Assembly (NCBI RefSeq): GCF_003289945.1
Contig: NZ_QMBP01000008.1
Coordinates: 186,001 to 250,000 of the forward strand
DNA from: Mesorhizobium hawassense
GTDB lineage: Bacteria; Pseudomonadota; Alphaproteobacteria; Rhizobiales; Rhizobiaceae
Reading direction: 5' to 3'
Length of the DNA stretch: 64,000 bases
The notes under the pieces are model-generated. The model did no database searches. It saw only the letters and a program-made list of their open reading frames with translations, and had not been told where the DNA came from. Shown here one piece after another: positions 1 to 8,706 of the stretch. The stretch's first letter is position 1. Each line of letters starts with the position of its first letter. A program made the translations under genes and the position numbers.

Positions 1-454
1 CCGCGAGCGTGCCGCGCGACGCCGACCGCTGCCTTTCGATGATGTAACCGGCGCTGATGGCATCGGAATTGTCGAAATCGAACAGGTGGCCGAAGTTGGC
101 CGGTTCGATCCCGATGTCACGGAACCGGTCCAGGATGTCGGCGTGCACATATTCCAGGGTAAAGAAGACGGCGCGGTTGCCTTGCCTCATGGCCGCCACG
201 GCGAGTTCGAGGCTCATCAGCGTCTTGCCTTGGCCTGGCCGCGCCGCGACGAGAACCATATCGCCGGGTGTCAGCCGTGCGAGCAGTCTGTCGGCGGGCG
301 CAGCCTCGGTGGCCTTGGCCGCAAGCAGGCTCCAGCTGCCAAAGCCTTCTTCAGCGGCAACACGGTCGAGCGCCTGATGGAGCGGAATATTTTCCCTGCG
401 AGACAAGAGCCTCGCCTGACGTTTCAGATGATAGACGGGTGCGGAAAGCCGCAT
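1..454 (-). CDS. DnaB-like RecA-fold ATPase, partial (runs off left edge)
   Basis: From an ATG at 454 the leftward frame stays open for 151 codons to the window edge. Residues 71-78 read ARPGQGKT, a Walker A loop, preceded by a TPGDMVLVA strand as in DnaB/KaiC-type RecA folds; the following stretch (SLELAVAAMRQG, then VFFTLEY) fits the helicase core. The first 50 residues form a charged helical segment with an EEGFGSWSLL motif. This resembles short replicative-helicase-like proteins of rhizobia rather than full-length DnaB, because the ATPase begins by residue 60 without the DnaB N-terminal domain. The C-terminal part is outside the window. Function inferred: DNA helicase or related ATPase. 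Confidence 0.7.
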   Translation of the reverse strand, partial: MRLSAPVYHLKRQARLLSRRENIPLHQALDRVAAEEGFGSWSLLAAKATEAAPADRLLARLTPGDMVLVAARPGQGKTLMSLELAVAAMRQGNRAVFFTLEYVHADILDRFRDIGIEPANFGHLFDFDNSDAISAGYIIERQRSASRGTLA

Positions 455-792
455 CGAAAAACCTCCTGCCGCGAGCAGTCTTCGCAACCCCTCCTTATGC
501 CTGGCGCTCGAACAGTTGGCTGAATGATCGACTGCCCTGCATGAACGATGCTTCCCGGTGGAGGGTGGGGGCGTGGGCACGCCGGAATCAGATGATAGCT
601 CAATCCGCGCCGACCGAAAATCGGTGAGATTGCATTGCGGCGATGGCGGTGGTGCTCTCAATTGTCCTCACGGCAATTCCGCCTCTAAAGGACGTCGCTA
701 AACTAGAAGTGTTTCGCCGATGGATGCGCGACCTTCTATGATCGGCTCAGTGATTCTCAGATACGAGACACTTCGACAGGAGGGGCAAAACG
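455..792. other. intergenic, no feature recognised
   Basis: This gap separates two divergently transcribed genes and should hold both promoters. I see no convincing promoter hexamers, hairpin with a U-tract, or conserved small coding frame. An AGGAGG at about 778-783 is the ribosome binding site of the next gene. Confidence 0.4.
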
Positions 793-1791
793 GTGCGGTT
801 GAGATCTGTTCCGCTGGGCGTGGCCATCTTCTGTCTGGTTACGGTCCTCGCCGCCCTTACGGCATCGGTCAGTTCATTCGCGGCGTTGCAGCCGTCGAAC
901 ATTCCCGACTGGCTGCAGCGCCATGTCGGCGATGGCGAGGGCCAGATCTCGCAGATCGTGCTGGAGCGGGCACGCGCACTCTATCAGAAGAAAGTCAGCG
1001 ACGGCTCGGTCAGCAATCCCTGCTATTTCGCCATGGATGCGACGCGTCCCGGCGACCTCGGCAGCAGCGTGCTTGGCCAGCGTTATTACGTCATCTGCGA
1101 AGCCAAGCAGCTCTTCCGCGCGGTTTCCTCGGGCCATGGCGGCGGCCGCAACCTGAAAGGCGTCGCCGATTTCTCCAACGGCAGGCGTTGCGCGAAAAAC
1201 TTCGGCAATGCGATGGAGTCCGAGCTCACGGCCGGCGGCGCCTACATGACCGCCGAGACCAAGACGTCCTTCAAGGGTTACTACCGCGTCGGCGCGCAGA
1301 ACGCGGTGTTCATGCGCACCTTCATCCAGTTCGACGGCGAAGGCGAAGCGGCCAACGCCAGGCAACGCGTCATCGGCGGCCATCCTGCGGCTATTCTGAA
1401 GGGTTTGTGCATGCGCAAGAACCCGCAAAGCTCCTACGCCGACCATGACGGCTTTGTCCCGTTCGGCAAGCTGGTGAACTATGCCGGCGGCCGCAGCAAT
1501 GGCTGCACCAGCTGGTCCCCGGCCGATGCCGAGCAGATCATCCCGATGGTCAAGAACAGCCCGACGACGCTCTACATCTACCCTGAATCGCGCGACATCG
1601 CCGCGGTCGCCCGCGCCAAGGCCGACAGACAGGCGCTCTCAGCCGCGGGAGCCTATTGGAACGCCTCCTGCCTGAAGGAGATCGGCACTCCAAAGTTCTG
1701 GCCAAAGAAGACGTTGGAGCCGATCATTGCGCAGTACAAGAAAGACCACCCGGCACCGCCGCCACAGCCGGTGCCGATCTGCAAGAATTAG
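793..1791 (+). CDS. secreted YkuD_2-like murein L,D-transpeptidase family protein
   Basis: Starts at GTG 793, chosen because AGGAGG lies 9 bases upstream and a hydrophobic leader follows (about residues 5-30, ending near SSFAA). The 332-residue product carries, around residues 235-245, GGRSNGCTSW, which resembles the S-x-GC catalytic cysteine motif of YkuD_2 L,D-transpeptidases, followed by a strand LYIYPES. A FMRTFIQFDGEGEAANARQR segment in the middle fits the same fold. Family role: cross-link or hydrolysis of peptidoglycan stem peptides in the periplasm. The motif is looser than in canonical ErfK/YbiS enzymes, so activity is not certain. Monocistronic; the next gene is convergent. Confidence 0.6.
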   Translation: MRLRSVPLGVAIFCLVTVLAALTASVSSFAALQPSNIPDWLQRHVGDGEGQISQIVLERARALYQKKVSDGSVSNPCYFAMDATRPGDLGSSVLGQRYYVICEAKQLFRAVSSGHGGGRNLKGVADFSNGRRCAKNFGNAMESELTAGGAYMTAETKTSFKGYYRVGAQNAVFMRTFIQFDGEGEAANARQRVIGGHPAAILKGLCMRKNPQSSYADHDGFVPFGKLVNYAGGRSNGCTSWSPADAEQIIPMVKNSPTTLYIYPESRDIAAVARAKADRQALSAAGAYWNASCLKEIGTPKFWPKKTLEPIIAQYKKDHPAPPPQPVPICKN

Positions 1792-1804
1792 CAGGCTGAA
1801 GTTT

Positions 1805-2254
1805 CTACTGCAGCAGTCCCTTGATGATGGCGCTCGCCTTGGCGAAGTCCATCTGCCCGGCATATTTCTGCTTCAGCGCGCCGATCACCTTGCCCATGTC
1901 TTTCTGGCTGGCGGCGCCGGTGGCAGCGACGGCCTCGCGCGCGGCGGCGGTGATCGCCGCATCGTCCAGCTGTTTCGGCAGGAACCCGAGAATGACCTCC
2001 ATCTCGGCGCGTTCCTTGGCGGCCAGCTCCGGCCGCTTGCCGTCCTCGAAGGCTTTGGCCGATTCCTCGCGCTGTTTCGCCATTTTGGACAGAATCTGCA
2101 GGATCTCGTCATCACCCGCCGCCGGCTTGCCGGCACCGCGATTGGCGATGTCGCGGTCGTGGATGGCCGCCTGGATCAGCCGCAACGTCGGCAGACGGTC
2201 CTTGTCCTGCGCCTTCATCGCGCTCTTGGTGGATTCGGCGATTTTCTCGCGCAT
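1805..2254 (-). CDS. GatB/YqeY domain protein
   Basis: The 149-residue product begins MREKIAESTKSAMKAQDKDR and matches the YqeY family: small helical proteins related to the tRNA-binding tail of the GatB subunit of tRNA-dependent amidotransferase. Typical family features visible are LPTLRLIQAAI near the N-terminus, a charged middle helix (ELAAKERAEMEVILGFLPKQ) and a KDMGKVIGALK segment in the C-terminal domain. Start at 2254 is preferred over a longer frame because GGAGAA sits just upstream. The cellular role of YqeY is not well settled. Divergent from carA with about 265 bp between them. Confidence 0.85.
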   Translation of the reverse strand: MREKIAESTKSAMKAQDKDRLPTLRLIQAAIHDRDIANRGAGKPAAGDDEILQILSKMAKQREESAKAFEDGKRPELAAKERAEMEVILGFLPKQLDDAAITAAAREAVAATGAASQKDMGKVIGALKQKYAGQMDFAKASAIIKGLLQ

Positions 2255-2371
2255 CGTGCTTCTCCTTCGAATGCGGCGGACAATAGCTTCGCCGGCCGCG
2301 TGACGCAAATCCCGGCAAGCCGCTGATTTTGCTGGACGAATGCAAATCTACCCTGGCTTGGTGCCGCCGCA

Positions 2372-2400
2372 TTGACCGCTCCCGCGCCTTCCCCTATGTA
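2372..2400 (+). promoter_or_regulatory. carA promoter
   Basis: TTGACC at 2372-2377 and TATGTA at 2395-2400 are separated by exactly 17 bp, close to the alphaproteobacterial housekeeping consensus CTTGAC-N17-CTATAT. Transcription would start near 2407, giving a leader of roughly 113 nt before carA. Confidence 0.6.
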
Positions 2401-2430
2401 CTCGGTCCTGCATAAGACGATGAAACCGAC

Positions 2431-2462
2431 GCGCGGGAGCTGAAAACATCCAGCTCGCGCGC
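2431..2462 (+). promoter_or_regulatory. hairpin in carA leader
   Basis: GCGCGGGAGCTG (2431-2442) and CAGCTCGCGCGC (2451-2462) are complementary at 11 of 12 positions around an 8-base loop. It lies inside the transcribed leader predicted from the promoter at 2372-2400 and ends 57 bases before the carA ATG. No U-tract follows, so it is not an intrinsic terminator as read; it may stabilise or regulate the leader. Confidence 0.4.
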
Positions 2463-2519
2463 CTTGCCGCGCAAACGGTCCCGCCGACCACTTTTGACGC
2501 GACAGACAGGAGTGCCGCC

Positions 2520-3725
2520 ATGGCCACGACCACCGCCCCCTGGGCCACCGAAAAGCCGACCGCCCTTCTGGTGCTCGCCGACGGCACGGTGATCGAAGGC
2601 CGCGGTCTCGGCGCCACCGGGTCGGCCGTTGCGGAAGTATGCTTCAACACGGCGCTGACCGGCTATGAGGAGATCCTCACCGACCCGTCCTATGCCGGCC
2701 AGATCGTCACCTTCACCTTCCCGCATATCGGCAACATCGGCACCAATGACGAGGACATCGAGGATCTGCATCCGGCTGCCCGCGCCGGTGCCGTTGGCGC
2801 CATCTTCAAGGCCAATGTCACCGACCCGTCGAACTACCGTGCCGCCGGCCATCTCGACCAGTGGCTGAAGCGGCGCGGCATCGTCGCGCTTTCCGGCATC
2901 GACACCCGCGCGCTGACCGTGCTGATTCGCGAGAAGGGCATGCCCAACGCCGTCATCGCGCACGCGCCTGACGGCGTGTTCGACATCGAAGACCTGAAGC
3001 GGCAGGCCGCGGCCTGGTCGGGCCTGATCGGCCTCGACCTCGCCAAGGAGGTCACCTCCGGCCAGTCCTCGGTCTGGCGCGAGACGCCTTGGATCTGGAA
3101 CGAGGGCTATGGCGAGCAGGACGCGCCGTCGATGCATGTCGTGGCCATCGACTATGGCGTCAAGCGCAACATCCTGCGCCTGCTGGCGGGCCTCGGCGCA
3201 AAGGTCACCGTCGTGCCGGCCAAGACGGGCGCCGAGGAGATCCTGGCCATGGAGCCGGACGGCATCTTCCTGTCGAACGGCCCCGGTGATCCGGAAGCGA
3301 CCGGCGAATACGCCGTGCCGGTGATCCAGAACCTGTTGAAGACCGACATACCGGTGTTCGGCATCTGCCTCGGCCATCAGATGCTGGCGCTGGCGCTCGG
3401 CGGCAGGACCGAGAAGATGCATCAGGGCCATCACGGCGCCAATCATCCGGTCAAGGATCACACCACCGGCAAGGTCGAGATCGTCTCGATGAACCACGGT
3501 TTCGCCGTCGACGCCGACTCACTGCCCGAAGGCGTCGAGGAAACCCATGTCTCGCTCTTCGACGGCTCCAACTGCGGCATCGCGCTGACCGGCCGCCCAG
3601 TCTTCTCGGTCCAGCATCATCCTGAGGCCTCGCCCGGCCCGCAGGATTCGCATTACCTGTTCCGTCGCTTCGTCAACCTGATCCGCGAACGGCGCGGCGA
3701 GGAAGCACTGGCGGAACGCGCCTAG
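2520..3725 (+). CDS. carA: carbamoyl-phosphate synthase small subunit
   Basis: 401 residues. Class I glutamine amidotransferase subunit that releases ammonia from glutamine and channels it to CarB for carbamoyl phosphate, the precursor of pyrimidines and arginine. The N-terminal CPSase small-chain domain (about 15-150) includes GRGLGATGSAVAEVCFNTAL; the GATase domain (about 205-390) has the nucleophile in FGICLGHQ (Cys283) and the catalytic histidine in QHHPEASPGP (His367, Glu369). The ATG at 2520 has an AGGAG site 7 bases upstream. carB is not adjacent but about 14 kb downstream on the same strand (17998-21501), an arrangement found in other Rhizobiales. Confidence 0.97.
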   Translation: MATTTAPWATEKPTALLVLADGTVIEGRGLGATGSAVAEVCFNTALTGYEEILTDPSYAGQIVTFTFPHIGNIGTNDEDIEDLHPAARAGAVGAIFKANVTDPSNYRAAGHLDQWLKRRGIVALSGIDTRALTVLIREKGMPNAVIAHAPDGVFDIEDLKRQAAAWSGLIGLDLAKEVTSGQSSVWRETPWIWNEGYGEQDAPSMHVVAIDYGVKRNILRLLAGLGAKVTVVPAKTGAEEILAMEPDGIFLSNGPGDPEATGEYAVPVIQNLLKTDIPVFGICLGHQMLALALGGRTEKMHQGHHGANHPVKDHTTGKVEIVSMNHGFAVDADSLPEGVEETHVSLFDGSNCGIALTGRPVFSVQHHPEASPGPQDSHYLFRRFVNLIRERRGEEALAERA

Positions 3726-3739
3726 CTCAAACCGCCAGC

Positions 3740-5008
3740 CTAAGCAGCGTCCGTGACCGCTTCCTGCGTGTGCATGCGCTCGACTTCCTTCGGCGTCGGC
3801 TTGGCCACCTTCGTCACGAAGACGATGACCGCCAGCGTCAGGAAAATCGCGCCGAGCACGTAGGGAGCGCCGCCGAACACCACCGGCGCCGCCGGGCCCG
3901 TGAACCAGGAAAAGATCGCCGTATAGAGCAGCGGCGTGATGATCGAGGTGATCGAGAAGATCGAGGTCATCGCGCCCTGCAATTCGCCCTGCGCCGAAGG
4001 CGGCACCTTGGCGGCGGCGAGGCTTCTGAGCGGTGGATCCGCCAGCGCCTCCAGGCAACCGGCGACGATCACCGCATAGATCATCCAGCCTTGCGTCGAG
4101 AACGCATAGCCGAACGCGCTGAGCGCGGTGAAGGTCAACCCGATCGCCGCCGTCTTCCACTCGCCGAGCTTCGGGATGATGCGCGGCAGCACCGTCGCCA
4201 TGATGATCGCCCCGCACAGGCCGAAGGCGCCGAGTGAGAAGCCGATCTGCTGCTGGCTCCAGCCGTAGCGGTAGGTGGAGACGAACGACCAGACCGCCGG
4301 ATACATCATGTGGCCGAGCGTCATGAGGAAGAAGACCAGCCCGATCCAGCCGATGCCCGGATAGTTGCGCATCTGCATGAGCGTGCCGACTGGATTGGCG
4401 CGCTTCCATTCGAAGCGGCGACGATGCTTCCGGTCCAGCGTCTCCGGCAGGAAGACCATCGCGATCAGGAAATTCACGAAGGCGAGCCCAGCCGCGAAAT
4501 AGAACGGCACGCGCGGCCCGAACGTGCCGAGTACCCCGCCCAGCACCGGGCCGATGACGAAGCCGACGCCGAAGGCGATGCCGAGCAGGCCGAAATTCTT
4601 CGCCCGGTTCTCATCGTTCGAGATGTCGGCGATGAAGGCCGATGTCGTCGAATAGCTGGCGCCCGAAATGCCGGCAAGCACGCGGCCGATGAACAGCATC
4701 GGGTAAGACCAGGCGATGGCGCAGATCAGATTGTCGATCGAGAAGGTCAGCACCGAGGCAAGCAGGACCGGCCGGCGCCCGAAGCGGTCGCTCAAGCCGC
4801 CGATGATCGGCGCGAAGACGAACTGCATCGCCGCATAGACGAAGAACAGCCAGCCGCCCTCGATTGCCGCCTGGCTGACGCTGACGCCGCTCAGTTCCTC
4901 CAGATAGGCCGGCAGCACCGGCATGATGATGCCGAAGCCGATGATGTCGAGCAGCAGCGTGGTGAAGACGAGCGCAAGGCCCCGCTTGGCGGTTTTCGGG
5001 TCGATCAT
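3740..5008 (-). CDS. TetA-like MFS drug efflux transporter
   Basis: 422 residues with about 12 hydrophobic helices. The first helix reads DIIGFGIIMPVLP, close to the TCR/Tet family signature, and the loop between helices 2 and 3 (residues 70-80) holds the MFS motif A, GGLSDRFGRRP. A motif C-like GPVLGG stretch follows in helix 5, as in proton antiporters. Predicted inner-membrane drug/proton antiporter; the substrate cannot be told from sequence. Convergent with carA, whose stop is only 14 bp away, and no strong terminator is visible between them. Confidence 0.85.
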   Translation of the reverse strand: MIDPKTAKRGLALVFTTLLLDIIGFGIIMPVLPAYLEELSGVSVSQAAIEGGWLFFVYAAMQFVFAPIIGGLSDRFGRRPVLLASVLTFSIDNLICAIAWSYPMLFIGRVLAGISGASYSTTSAFIADISNDENRAKNFGLLGIAFGVGFVIGPVLGGVLGTFGPRVPFYFAAGLAFVNFLIAMVFLPETLDRKHRRRFEWKRANPVGTLMQMRNYPGIGWIGLVFFLMTLGHMMYPAVWSFVSTYRYGWSQQQIGFSLGAFGLCGAIIMATVLPRIIPKLGEWKTAAIGLTFTALSAFGYAFSTQGWMIYAVIVAGCLEALADPPLRSLAAAKVPPSAQGELQGAMTSIFSITSIITPLLYTAIFSWFTGPAAPVVFGGAPYVLGAIFLTLAVIVFVTKVAKPTPKEVERMHTQEAVTDAA

Positions 5009-5173
5009 GACGATAAGCTCCTCGGGCCGCCTGGGGCGAAGGCGGGAGGCACCTTATAGGCGAGGTTGCCGGCGGGAACAATCCGCGAACGAAGGCGAAC
5101 GTCTCATGCTGACATCACTTGCCAGCCGCCACCGATCGCGGATCACTGTTAGAAATCAGGCGTATGCGCCGCT

Positions 5174-6097
5174 TCAGATGGCACCGCTCATCGTGTTGCA
5201 GTCGGACAGCTTGCCGCTCTTGAAGCCGCGCGCCAGCCAGGTCTGCCGCTGTTGCGAGGTGCCATGGTTGAAGCTTTCCGGCACGACATAGCCCTGCATC
5301 TTCTTCTGCAGCGTATCGTCGCCGATCTGCTTGGCGGCATTGAGCGCGCTCTCGATATCGCCCTGCTCCAAAATACCCTTTTGCTGGGTGTAATGCGCCC
5401 ACACGCCGGCGAAGCAATCGGCCTGGAGCTCGATGCGCACCGAGAGCTGGTTGGCGTCGGCCTCGCTCATGCCCTGCCGCATCTGGTTGAACTTCTCCAT
5501 GATACCGGTGAGGTTCTGCACGTGATGGCCGACCTCATGTGCCACCACATAGGCGCGCGCGAATTCACCGGAAGCGCCGAACTGCTGGTCGAGCTGCTGG
5601 AAGAAGGTCATGTCGAGATAGACCTTGTGATCGCCCGGGCAGTAGAACGGCCCGGCCGCCGCCGAAGCGAAACCGCAGGCCGAGCGAACCTGGCCGCTGA
5701 ACAGCACCAGCTTGGGATTCTCATAGGTCAGCCCTTGAGATTTGAAAATGCCGGTCCAGGTGTCCTCGGTGTCGGCAAGCACGGTCGCGACGAACTGCTT
5801 CATCTCGTCATTGGCGGGCGCGTTGCCATTGTCCTGCGAACCGCTGTTGTCGGTGATCTGGCCGCCACCGCCCGGCAGCAGGCCGCCGTCGCCGCCACCG
5901 AGGATCTGCGACGGGTCGAAGCCGAAATACCAGCCCGCGAGCACGACCAGGATGACCAGGAGGATGCTGCCGCCGCCGCCGGTACGGCCGCCGATCGGAA
6001 CGCGGAACTGGCCACCTCCGCCCAATCCGCCGCCACCGCCGCTGTCGCTGCGGTCATCCTCGATGTTGTCGCTCTGACGACGGCCTCTCCAAAGCAT
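5174..6097 (-). CDS. neutral zinc metallopeptidase, YpfJ family
   Basis: 307 residues starting MLWRGRRQSDNIEDDR, the usual family N-terminus; GAGGAG sits 6-7 bases before the ATG at 6097, which decides against the ATG 15 bases upstream. A glycine-rich segment (20-40) leads to one transmembrane helix (about 45-60), so the catalytic domain probably lies outside the membrane. Residues 187-191 read HEVGH, the zinc-binding HExxH, in the context VVAHEVGHHVQNLTG. The family is uncharacterised biochemically in most species but retains all zinc-peptidase hallmarks. Single gene. Confidence 0.88.
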   Translation of the reverse strand: MLWRGRRQSDNIEDDRSDSGGGGGLGGGGQFRVPIGGRTGGGGSILLVILVVLAGWYFGFDPSQILGGGDGGLLPGGGGQITDNSGSQDNGNAPANDEMKQFVATVLADTEDTWTGIFKSQGLTYENPKLVLFSGQVRSACGFASAAAGPFYCPGDHKVYLDMTFFQQLDQQFGASGEFARAYVVAHEVGHHVQNLTGIMEKFNQMRQGMSEADANQLSVRIELQADCFAGVWAHYTQQKGILEQGDIESALNAAKQIGDDTLQKKMQGYVVPESFNHGTSQQRQTWLARGFKSGKLSDCNTMSGAI

Positions 6098-6273
6098 GGC
6101 AACTCCTCGCAATGCGAATGTCCTGGAGGGACCGGCATGCCACCGCCCCCTCCAGACAATTATCGTAACGGCCAGCCCGAGTCACAGAATTTTTGCGCTC
6201 CATAGCGCCGCGGCACGCAGGCAACCCAGATCGGAAAGTAAAGTTCCGCCCGGCATCCCCAAAGTTAAAACCG

Positions 6274-6462
6274 TCAGCTTTTCTGCTTGGCGCCAGCGCT
6301 CTTGCCGTCTGAACTTTTCGAACGCTCCTCGAAGCGTGCCGCGCCCTTCTTGAGCGGATGGCCGGTCTCGGCCTCGGTCTTGCGCTCGTCCTTCGCGGTC
6401 GCCTGTCGCAATCCCTTGGCGGCCTGCTTTCCTTTAGCGGTCGGTGCCTGTTCGACGCCCAT
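6274..6462 (-). CDS. small lysine/alanine-rich hypothetical protein
   Basis: 62 residues beginning MGVEQAPTAKGKQ, very rich in Lys, Ala and Glu with no hydrophobic core; probably disordered. The start at 6462 is supported by a strong GGGAGGA site 5-6 bases upstream, better than the upstream alternative at 6486. I do not recognise a family. The good ribosome binding site is the main argument that it is real. Confidence 0.45.
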   Translation of the reverse strand: MGVEQAPTAKGKQAAKGLRQATAKDERKTEAETGHPLKKGAARFEERSKSSDGKSAGAKQKS

Positions 6463-6562
6463 TGCTTCCTCCCTAAGCGCGATCATCGCGCGATGTTGGA
6501 GGCAACGTTTCTGGAATGCGGCGGTTCCGCCGTCCCAGGCTTGAGGATCCCGGCAATACGCT

Positions 6563-7015
6563 TCAGCGATGCGTCATCGCCCTGCGAAAGGCGTCCAGCG
6601 TTTCGGCGCTGACATGGTGCTCGATACCTTCGGCGTCGATGCGTGCAGTCTCGGCGCTGACGCCCAGCGAGCGCAGGAAGGCCTCCACCGTCTGGTGGCG
6701 GATGCGGCTTTCATCGGCGACCTTGCGGCCGGCCTCGGTCAGGAACACGCCACGATAGGGTTTTCGCGAGACCAGCCCGTCGGCGCACAGCCTGGTCAGC
6801 ATCTTCGCCACGGTCGGCTGCGCGACGCCGAGCCTTGCCGCAATATCCACCTGCCGCGCTTCGTTGCCGTCCTCGATCAGATCTGCGATCAGCTCGACAT
6901 AGTCCTCGACCAGCGCGCTGCGGCGCGCTTCGCGCGTCTGCCGAAATCCTTCCGAATGGATTTCGGCATCGGGAAGCGGCTCTTCGCGTCGAACCGGTTT
7001 GTTCCTCAGCGCCAA
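6563..7015 (-). CDS. mntR: manganese-responsive DtxR-family regulator MntR
   Basis: 150 residues. After an N-terminal extension (1-30), a winged helix reads QVDIAARLGVAQPTVAKMLT (about 58-77) followed by the wing GLVSRKPYRGVFLT, and then the metal-binding dimerisation helices with ESRIRHQTVEAFLRSLGV and AEGIEHHVSAETLDAF, typical of DtxR/MntR. Expected to repress manganese uptake when Mn(II) is plentiful. It is divergent from mntH, the classical target. An N-terminal extension relative to Bacillus MntR is usual in Proteobacteria. Confidence 0.9.
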   Translation of the reverse strand: MALRNKPVRREEPLPDAEIHSEGFRQTREARRSALVEDYVELIADLIEDGNEARQVDIAARLGVAQPTVAKMLTRLCADGLVSRKPYRGVFLTEAGRKVADESRIRHQTVEAFLRSLGVSAETARIDAEGIEHHVSAETLDAFRRAMTHR

Positions 7016-7037
7016 TACGCGCTCCTCTTGGCTGCCC

Positions 7038-7090
7038 TAGAGCGTGATGCCGAAAAGTGTGAAGCGGTTTTCGGACGACGTCACACTCTA
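7038..7090. repeat. palindromic intergenic repeat, family A copy 1
   Basis: A 53-bp imperfect palindrome with outer arms TAGAGCGTGATG / CGTCACACTCTA around the core GAAAAGTGTGAAGCGGTTTTC. Related copies are at 9597-9654, 35700-35742 and 49720-49768. This is a common repeat in rhizobial intergenic DNA. It lies between mntR and the mntH promoter. Confidence 0.75.
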
Positions 7091-7247
7091 TCTCTTCGAC
7101 TGAATCGGGATCGCATCCATAGCACGAACCCCTGTTGGTCCGGCCGTTTATTTGCATTCCCACGCTAGCGCAACCGGCGTTTGCGGCTCCCCGCCGCCAG
7201 CCTTGTCCGACGCATCCACGAAAGCATGATCAATGAAATATAGCCTA

Positions 7248-7276
7248 TTGCATAATGTTGAGCCATGGCGTATATA
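7248..7276 (+). promoter_or_regulatory. mntH promoter
   Basis: TTGCAT (7248-7253), a 17-bp spacer and TATATA (7271-7276) form a good housekeeping promoter; transcription would begin near 7283, about 30 bases before the mntH ATG at 7312. An MntR operator is expected to overlap it, but I could not identify a clear dyad. Confidence 0.55.
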
Positions 7277-7311
7277 GAAGGGACGCCGATACAGTCCAGC
7301 GGAAATCCCCC

Positions 7312-8670
7312 ATGTCCGATGCCGATGCAGCAACCGTAGCCCGACCCGCGTGGCGATTCGACAGGCCGGACGACGAGCAGCCCAGCCTGCGCGAGGTGAA
7401 CGCCTCGATCGCGGTGCCGCAGACCGGCGTCTGGTTCCGCCGCCTGTTCGCCTTCATGGGGCCGGGCTACATGGTCTCGGTCGGCTATATGGACCCGGGC
7501 AACTGGGCGACCGACCTCGCCGGCGGCGCCCAGTTCGGCTACACGCTGCTTTTCGTCATCATGCTGTCGAACCTGATGGCGATCCTGCTGCAGGCGCTGG
7601 CGGCGCGGCTTGGCATCGCCACCGGCCGCGACCTCGCCCAGGGCTGCCGCGCCTATTATCCGCGCCCGGTCAATCTGATGCTCTGGATCGCCTGCGAGCT
7701 GGCGATCATCGCCTGCGACCTCGCCGAGGTGATCGGCACGGCGATCGCGCTGCAGCTTCTGTTCGGCATTCCGCTGATCGGCGGCGCCATGCTTACCGCG
7801 CTCGACGCCTTCCTGGTGCTTCTCCTGATGAACAAGGGCTTCCGCTACCTCGAAGCCTTCGTCATCGCGCTGCTGATCATCATCTTCGGCTGCTTTGCCA
7901 TCCAGATCTTCGTCGCCGCGCCGCCGGCGGGCACCATCCTGCATTCGATGTTCGTGCCGTCGCCCGAGATCGTCACCAATCCGACGATGCTCTACATCGC
8001 CATCGGCATCATCGGCGCGACGGTCATGCCGCATAATCTCTATCTGCACTCCTCGATCGTACAGACGCGCGCCTATGAGCGCACCGATGCCGGCAAGCGC
8101 GACGCGATCAAATGGGCGACGGCGGATTCGACCATCGCGCTGATCCTGGCGCTGTTCGTCAACGCCTCGATCCTGATCGTCGCGGCGGTCGCCTTCCACG
8201 GCACCGGGCATCAGGACGTGGCCGAGATCGGCCAGGCCTTCGAACTGTTGTCGCCGCTGCTGGGCCTGAGCATCGCCTCGATCCTGTTCGCGGTCGCGCT
8301 GCTCGCCTCCGGCCTCAACTCGACGGTCACCGCGACGCTGGCCGGCCAGATCGTGATGGAAGGCTTCCTGCGCCTGCGCGTCCCGCAATGGGCGCGGCGC
8401 CTCCTGACGCGCGGCATCGCCATCGTCCCCGTCGTGATCGTCACCGCGTTCTATGGCGAGAAGGGCACGGCCCAGCTGCTGGTCTTCAGCCAGGTGGTGC
8501 TGTCGATGCAGCTGCCGTTCGCGGTCATCCCGCTGGTGCAGTTCGTCTCGGACAAGAAGAAGATGGGCAATTTCGCCATACCGCGCGGCATTGCCGCTCT
8601 GGCGTGGGTGGTGGCCGCCGTCATCCTCGTGCTCAACTTCAAGCTGCTCTACGACACCATCGCCGGCTGA
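7312..8670 (+). CDS. mntH: Nramp-type manganese transporter MntH
   Basis: 452 residues, about 11 transmembrane helices. Both Nramp metal-site signatures are present: MDPGNWATD in the first helix (Asp and Asn ligands) and VMPHNLYLHSS in the sixth (Met and His region). Proton-coupled Mn(II), and to some extent Fe(II), import through the inner membrane. Start placed at 7312 (MSDADAATVARP); the frame stays open to an ATG at 7255, but that would lie upstream of the predicted transcription start. The ribosome binding site before 7312 is weak. Divergent mntR is the likely regulator. Confidence 0.92.
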   Translation: MSDADAATVARPAWRFDRPDDEQPSLREVNASIAVPQTGVWFRRLFAFMGPGYMVSVGYMDPGNWATDLAGGAQFGYTLLFVIMLSNLMAILLQALAARLGIATGRDLAQGCRAYYPRPVNLMLWIACELAIIACDLAEVIGTAIALQLLFGIPLIGGAMLTALDAFLVLLLMNKGFRYLEAFVIALLIIIFGCFAIQIFVAAPPAGTILHSMFVPSPEIVTNPTMLYIAIGIIGATVMPHNLYLHSSIVQTRAYERTDAGKRDAIKWATADSTIALILALFVNASILIVAAVAFHGTGHQDVAEIGQAFELLSPLLGLSIASILFAVALLASGLNSTVTATLAGQIVMEGFLRLRVPQWARRLLTRGIAIVPVVIVTAFYGEKGTAQLLVFSQVVLSMQLPFAVIPLVQFVSDKKKMGNFAIPRGIAALAWVVAAVILVLNFKLLYDTIAG

Positions 8671-8706
8671 CCGCGACATTCGCGCCGATCGCGCTATCTT
8701 CGCGCT

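Noticed and set aside
7240..7280. MntR operator at the mntH promoter
   Set aside because: Expected from biology, but I could not find a dyad matching a known MntR/Mur box, so no site is claimed.
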